A stretch of DNA of 64,000 nt, taken from the NCBI GenBank assembly GCA_013399115.1, contig VXAA01001965.1, forward strand, positions 258,531 to 322,530, written 5' to 3'. Below the pieces are notes generated by a model. The model ran no database searches. It was not told the origin of the DNA and worked only from the letters and a program-made list of their open reading frames with translations. Of the stretch, positions 60,396 through 64,000 are shown piece by piece. The DNA is from Anseranas semipalmata. Lineage: Eukaryota; Chordata; Aves; Anseriformes; Anseranatidae. The position numbers and the translations under genes are program-made. Within the stretch, counting starts at the first letter, position 1. Every line of letters starts with the position of its first letter.

Positions 60396-63300
60396 TAATT
60401 ATGCTAGAAACTAAAAAGCCATGATTTAATCCTTAGCATCTGGGTAAAACACAAATCTAAAATATACATATTATAATTGGAGACCAGAAACAAACAAACA
60501 AAAATGCAATACAAAAGGCGGAGCCGTGAGCTCAGTTAATATGATAACTGCTTTCATATAATTTAGCTCAAATAAATTAGTTATGGCTTGTCAAACTGAA
60601 TCTGTGGCCAGCCCTGTGGATAACCACGGAGAAGCAAGCCACTAATGTGCAAGATCACAAACCAAGCAGCTTTGCTCAGCTAAAGGACTCGAGCCCAGCA
60701 ATCCAGCAATTTGCAACAGATGATGGAGGGATAGGGAGCAGGAACATGAATTCACATCTAGTCAACACTGGGAAACGTATATCTGGAAAAATGTCCGTTG
60801 TTTCTTTAATGAAAAAGTGTGTTAGTAAGAACATGTAGTTTGAAGTCTAATTGGCTAAGGGCTATTAAAAACCTTCTCACCCCAATGTAAAATGCCACTT
60901 CTGGGTGATCACCAAACAGTAACGGGTAAGAAGACAACAAAACATACCTGTGCCAAAGAATTTCCAAAGAGGCTGTTGTCAGCCTAAAGTTTGAGGTTTG
61001 TTGCTTTCCTTTGCGTTTCTTTTCCACAGCTCTCCAGAGAAAACGTGATTGCAACATATAAACCATTCAATCTGAAGATTTACACCAAGCTCCTATCACT
61101 CAAGTGGGATCAATAATCAGTGGGTTCAATAATCTCCTGTGAATCCAGCTTTCTGTCTTCCAACAGTAATCAAAACTAAAAATCTACATACACTCCAAAA
61201 TCATGTATTTTGGTTAATTCAGCAGAAAGCGGTCGCTTGCCCTGCCTGCTGCTGCTGGAGTAGCTCAGTAGGCTGATCTCTGAGCTCACAGACCTGGCAT
61301 TACTGCTCGTGGGAGGCTGGTCCCGGGTAAGGGACACTCAGGTTGACGCGATGAACTTGCTAACTAACTGCTGTCTGTATGGATAAGGCTAACGCACTTA
61401 GCAGCACTGTATGGTTTGCTGTGCAGTCTGCAGCCTGATCCAGCAGATGCTCACACATACAAAGGGGGCTGCTGATGTCCTTTAAAGTTACTCAAGTGTG
61501 TAGGAGTTTGCCTGACGGGAGGATGAGCCCCTCACGCCTTGTCTTTCAGAGGTTTCTCTTCTCTAAAAGGCTAGAAGGAGCAGCAGAGGTAGCTTTCCAT
61601 TTGCTGAAGATTTAGGTTTGTTTTAAGAATGATGTGGGCAGAGGTATGCTGGTCTGCTAGGTGGACCTAACCGTACGTCTTGGAAATATACGCAAAGGTT
61701 TGTCGAGCGGCTGAGCAGAACTCAATTCAGCCTCGCTGAATTTCAGCTAGTTTTATGCATCAGATGACAATCATTTTAGCCCTGAAATAAGTTCAAATCA
61801 AACCATTTTTTTTCCTTGATATCCTTACTTTATGTCTCTCTGTTTTTTTCTGAGCTTGTTGATATTTCTTGAATCTACAGAGAGGAGAGCAGAGGGGTTT
61901 TTTAAGCACGTATTTCCAATTCCTGAGGGACCTGGGTTATTTCTGCTTTCAGCCATTCTTGCCTTGAGCCCCATCCAGCACAGAGGAACAGGAGTGTCAC
62001 GTAGAAAGGACAGGGCACAGCCAGGCAAAAGGCTTACAGGTGGAGTGGTTCTGTGCGATGTGCTATGGTTCAGCTCTTCAGTGAAGAGTTACATACCTAT
62101 GCCTTTACTGAATGTTTTATAAGCTAGTGATTGTTTTTGCTCTTGTACCCCAGACAGTTGTGTACCAGGTGGATTTTAATGAAAAGGAGTACTTAAGTGG
62201 TCATTTCCTGGTGTCTTATCTTTTAAGCATGAGTTTTATGAGTACAAAAATAAGAAATCTCAACATTTCTGAAGCAACCTTAACCCATCCTTATCAAAAT
62301 ACTAGAGCTTACAAGCTAACCTAACCTTCCTGTGCACATGGGAGATTTGTGCCTTTTTTGGTTATTCTCCTGTTTCTCTGAGGTTGTTTACATGACAGAA
62401 GGTAGCAAAACTGCTTTTTATTTAACCTTGAAACAGGAAGACTCAAGGACATGTTTATGATCATCCCCACAACACAGACCAAACTACTTAGTTCTTCTTT
62501 TTTAGACAGCAAAACACATTAATAAAATCTTCTCCTTCACGGTGTCCAGGTAGAGATTAGGAAGACAATTCTTCCTCCCAGCCATAACACCTTACAATTG
62601 CCTAAGTGCATTATTGCTTGTTTTAGTTTTTTTTCTGCAAATCCCTATGGACCATGAGACAAAGCCAAGGATATCAGGCATGAAACTGTTTATGAGTTCT
62701 TAATTAAAGAACAATAATTAGCCAACTCACAAAAATCATAGTGGAACTAGACTTGCCATCTCTCTGTTTGTCCATCCATTTTGATGCTAAGCTGGATGTC
62801 ACCTGTGGAAGGTGATAATGAATTTTCAGTAGTAAGTGTATATATGTATATATATATATATATACAGGATAGTCAGAAACAGCAGGGTTTTGTCCTCACA
62901 GGACAGGTTGGTGAGAATGAAGACAAGCACTTCCCCCATGTTTTCCATGGAAAACTTCAACTTCTCATGAAATGCTGAAGCCTGAAAACACTGATTTGGA
63001 AAACCAGAGTCATCTACAATCAGCTCTCCACTATCTGCTGCAGTGAGAGGGTGGATAATCTGCGTTAGGTAGAAACATTACCTACAGAAAATTAAACCAC
63101 GCAGTGGCAACATGAAGGGGACAAGAAAGGCCAGATATCCTGTTGCTGCGATACCTGGAATTTCCTTGGTCAGGACCAAAGAAAGCAGCGGGGTCCATGA
63201 GACATAGGGACAATCAGACACAACCATAATGCTTGCAGTGCCAAGCTGCCTCATGAAGACCTAATTTAAGTGCCTTTTCTCTCAAGGCAGACTTAATCTA

Positions 63301-64000
63301 AATAAAGCAATTTTTTTTGATTATTTATGGTAGGACTCATCAGAGTTTTGGAAAGGTTGCAATGGTGCACCACAAGAATTATAGTTCAGGTGTTCCCATA
63401 TTGCTGTTTTTTCTCTGTGGGACAGACGCTGCACCCCATAGTGCAACATGGCCGAAGAATCCCATGACACCCATTAGTAAGTAGGTCAATATGAAAAATG
63501 TTTCTTTTTTCCTGCCATAAAGCTTGTTCTTCCAAGTATACTGTATGGTGTTAAACTGAACTCTAGCAGGATAGGGTTAAACTCAACCACCTGCAGAAAA
63601 ATGGTGGGTAATGTTTTTATTTTTAATTTTTGGCCAGTCCAGAGTCAGAAGAGCATTTTGCCACCACCTACTGATGCAAAGTGTCCAGAAAGTACCAATG
63701 ATTAAAGATTTGCAGTGTAATTAACAAGTACTCAGATACAGTAAAAAACACCTGCAGTGTTTCCATGGTCTGATAGGTACCTAGATAACATAGAAGCAAA
63801 ATGCATAGTTCTCCATGCAATCCCCTCCCTGGCTCTCAGAATAACCAATTCTGTGCTCTGCAGCCTGCCCCCAGCTTTGCAGCAATTTTTGATTTTTTAA
63901 CCTTGAAGGGCTTTAATCATTTTACAACGTGCTAAGGAAATTCAGTCCTTCCCTGCTGAAGGCTGGAAGAATAAGACTACTGACCCTTTTTGGATGCAGT
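60396..64000. other. Non-coding stretch to window end
   Basis: No gene was found. The (TA)n run at 62839-62864 is the only clear simple repeat. A tRNA-like phrase at 61258 does not hold up. The longest plus frame (61832-62122, 96 codons) has no recognised domain. Confidence 0.5.
62839..62864. repeat. (TA)n microsatellite
   Basis: This is a clean TA run with one TG interruption. Confidence 0.85.

Noticed and set aside
61252..61330. tRNA-like phrase 'gtagctcagtaggctgatct'
   Set aside because: There is an A-box-like word, but no proper B-box (GGTTCGAnTCC) follows at the right distance and the stems do not pair.
1..64000. Known microRNAs, snRNAs, rRNA, CRISPR arrays and mitochondrial insertions
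   Set aside because: Characteristic sequence words were looked for by eye on both strands and none were found. A covariance-model search would be more sensitive.

Overview
The window looks like a stretch of a bird nuclear genome that is almost entirely non-coding. The main evidence is a typical avian endogenous-retrovirus LTR at about 40.3-41.08 kb, a degraded CR1 LINE 3' end at 5.3-6.14 kb, several worn MIR-like SINE remnants, and old interspersed fragments of a kind common in birds, turtles and crocodilians. Most of the sequence is AT-rich, with many short AT/CA microsatellites. No open reading frame in the interior shows a recognisable protein family with consistent exon structure. The only family-level protein homology I can see is a broken reverse transcriptase of an L1/Tx1-like LINE at 56.57-56.96 kb.

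Layout. Positions 1-330 are the edge of a GC-rich CpG island with a YY1-type element. A strong-context ATG on the minus strand reads left out of the window, so a gene probably begins here and is transcribed away from the rest of the window. From 0.33 to 15.6 kb is AT-rich intergenic or intronic DNA with the CR1 LINE, a MIR-like scrap and poly-A/T runs. From 15.6 to 18.6 kb the composition becomes GC-richer, with many CpGs and an exact ZNF143-type promoter element near 15.88 kb. This is the best candidate for an internal promoter. From 18.6 to 40.3 kb is ordinary non-coding DNA with MIR fragments, old repeats (31.65 and 33.25 kb) and an unusual run of three chained palindromes at 29.15 kb. The avian LTR follows at 40.3 kb. 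From 41.1 to 56.5 kb are compound TG/TA microsatellites, a second ZNF143-type element at 45.42 kb and stretches that could be conserved non-coding elements. From 56.5 kb to the end are the LINE reverse-transcriptase fossil, a small CpG-dense patch beside it, two long purine tracts at 59.4 and 60.0 kb, and a fairly well preserved MIR-like SINE at 60.2-60.4 kb.

No genes act together here that I can name. The picture is the upstream flank of one gene at the left edge plus a gene-poor region whose interest is regulatory and repeat-related. No tRNA, rRNA, snRNA or known microRNA, no CRISPR array and no intact mobile element was seen. Statements about conservation and repeat family come from recognising patterns, not from searches.
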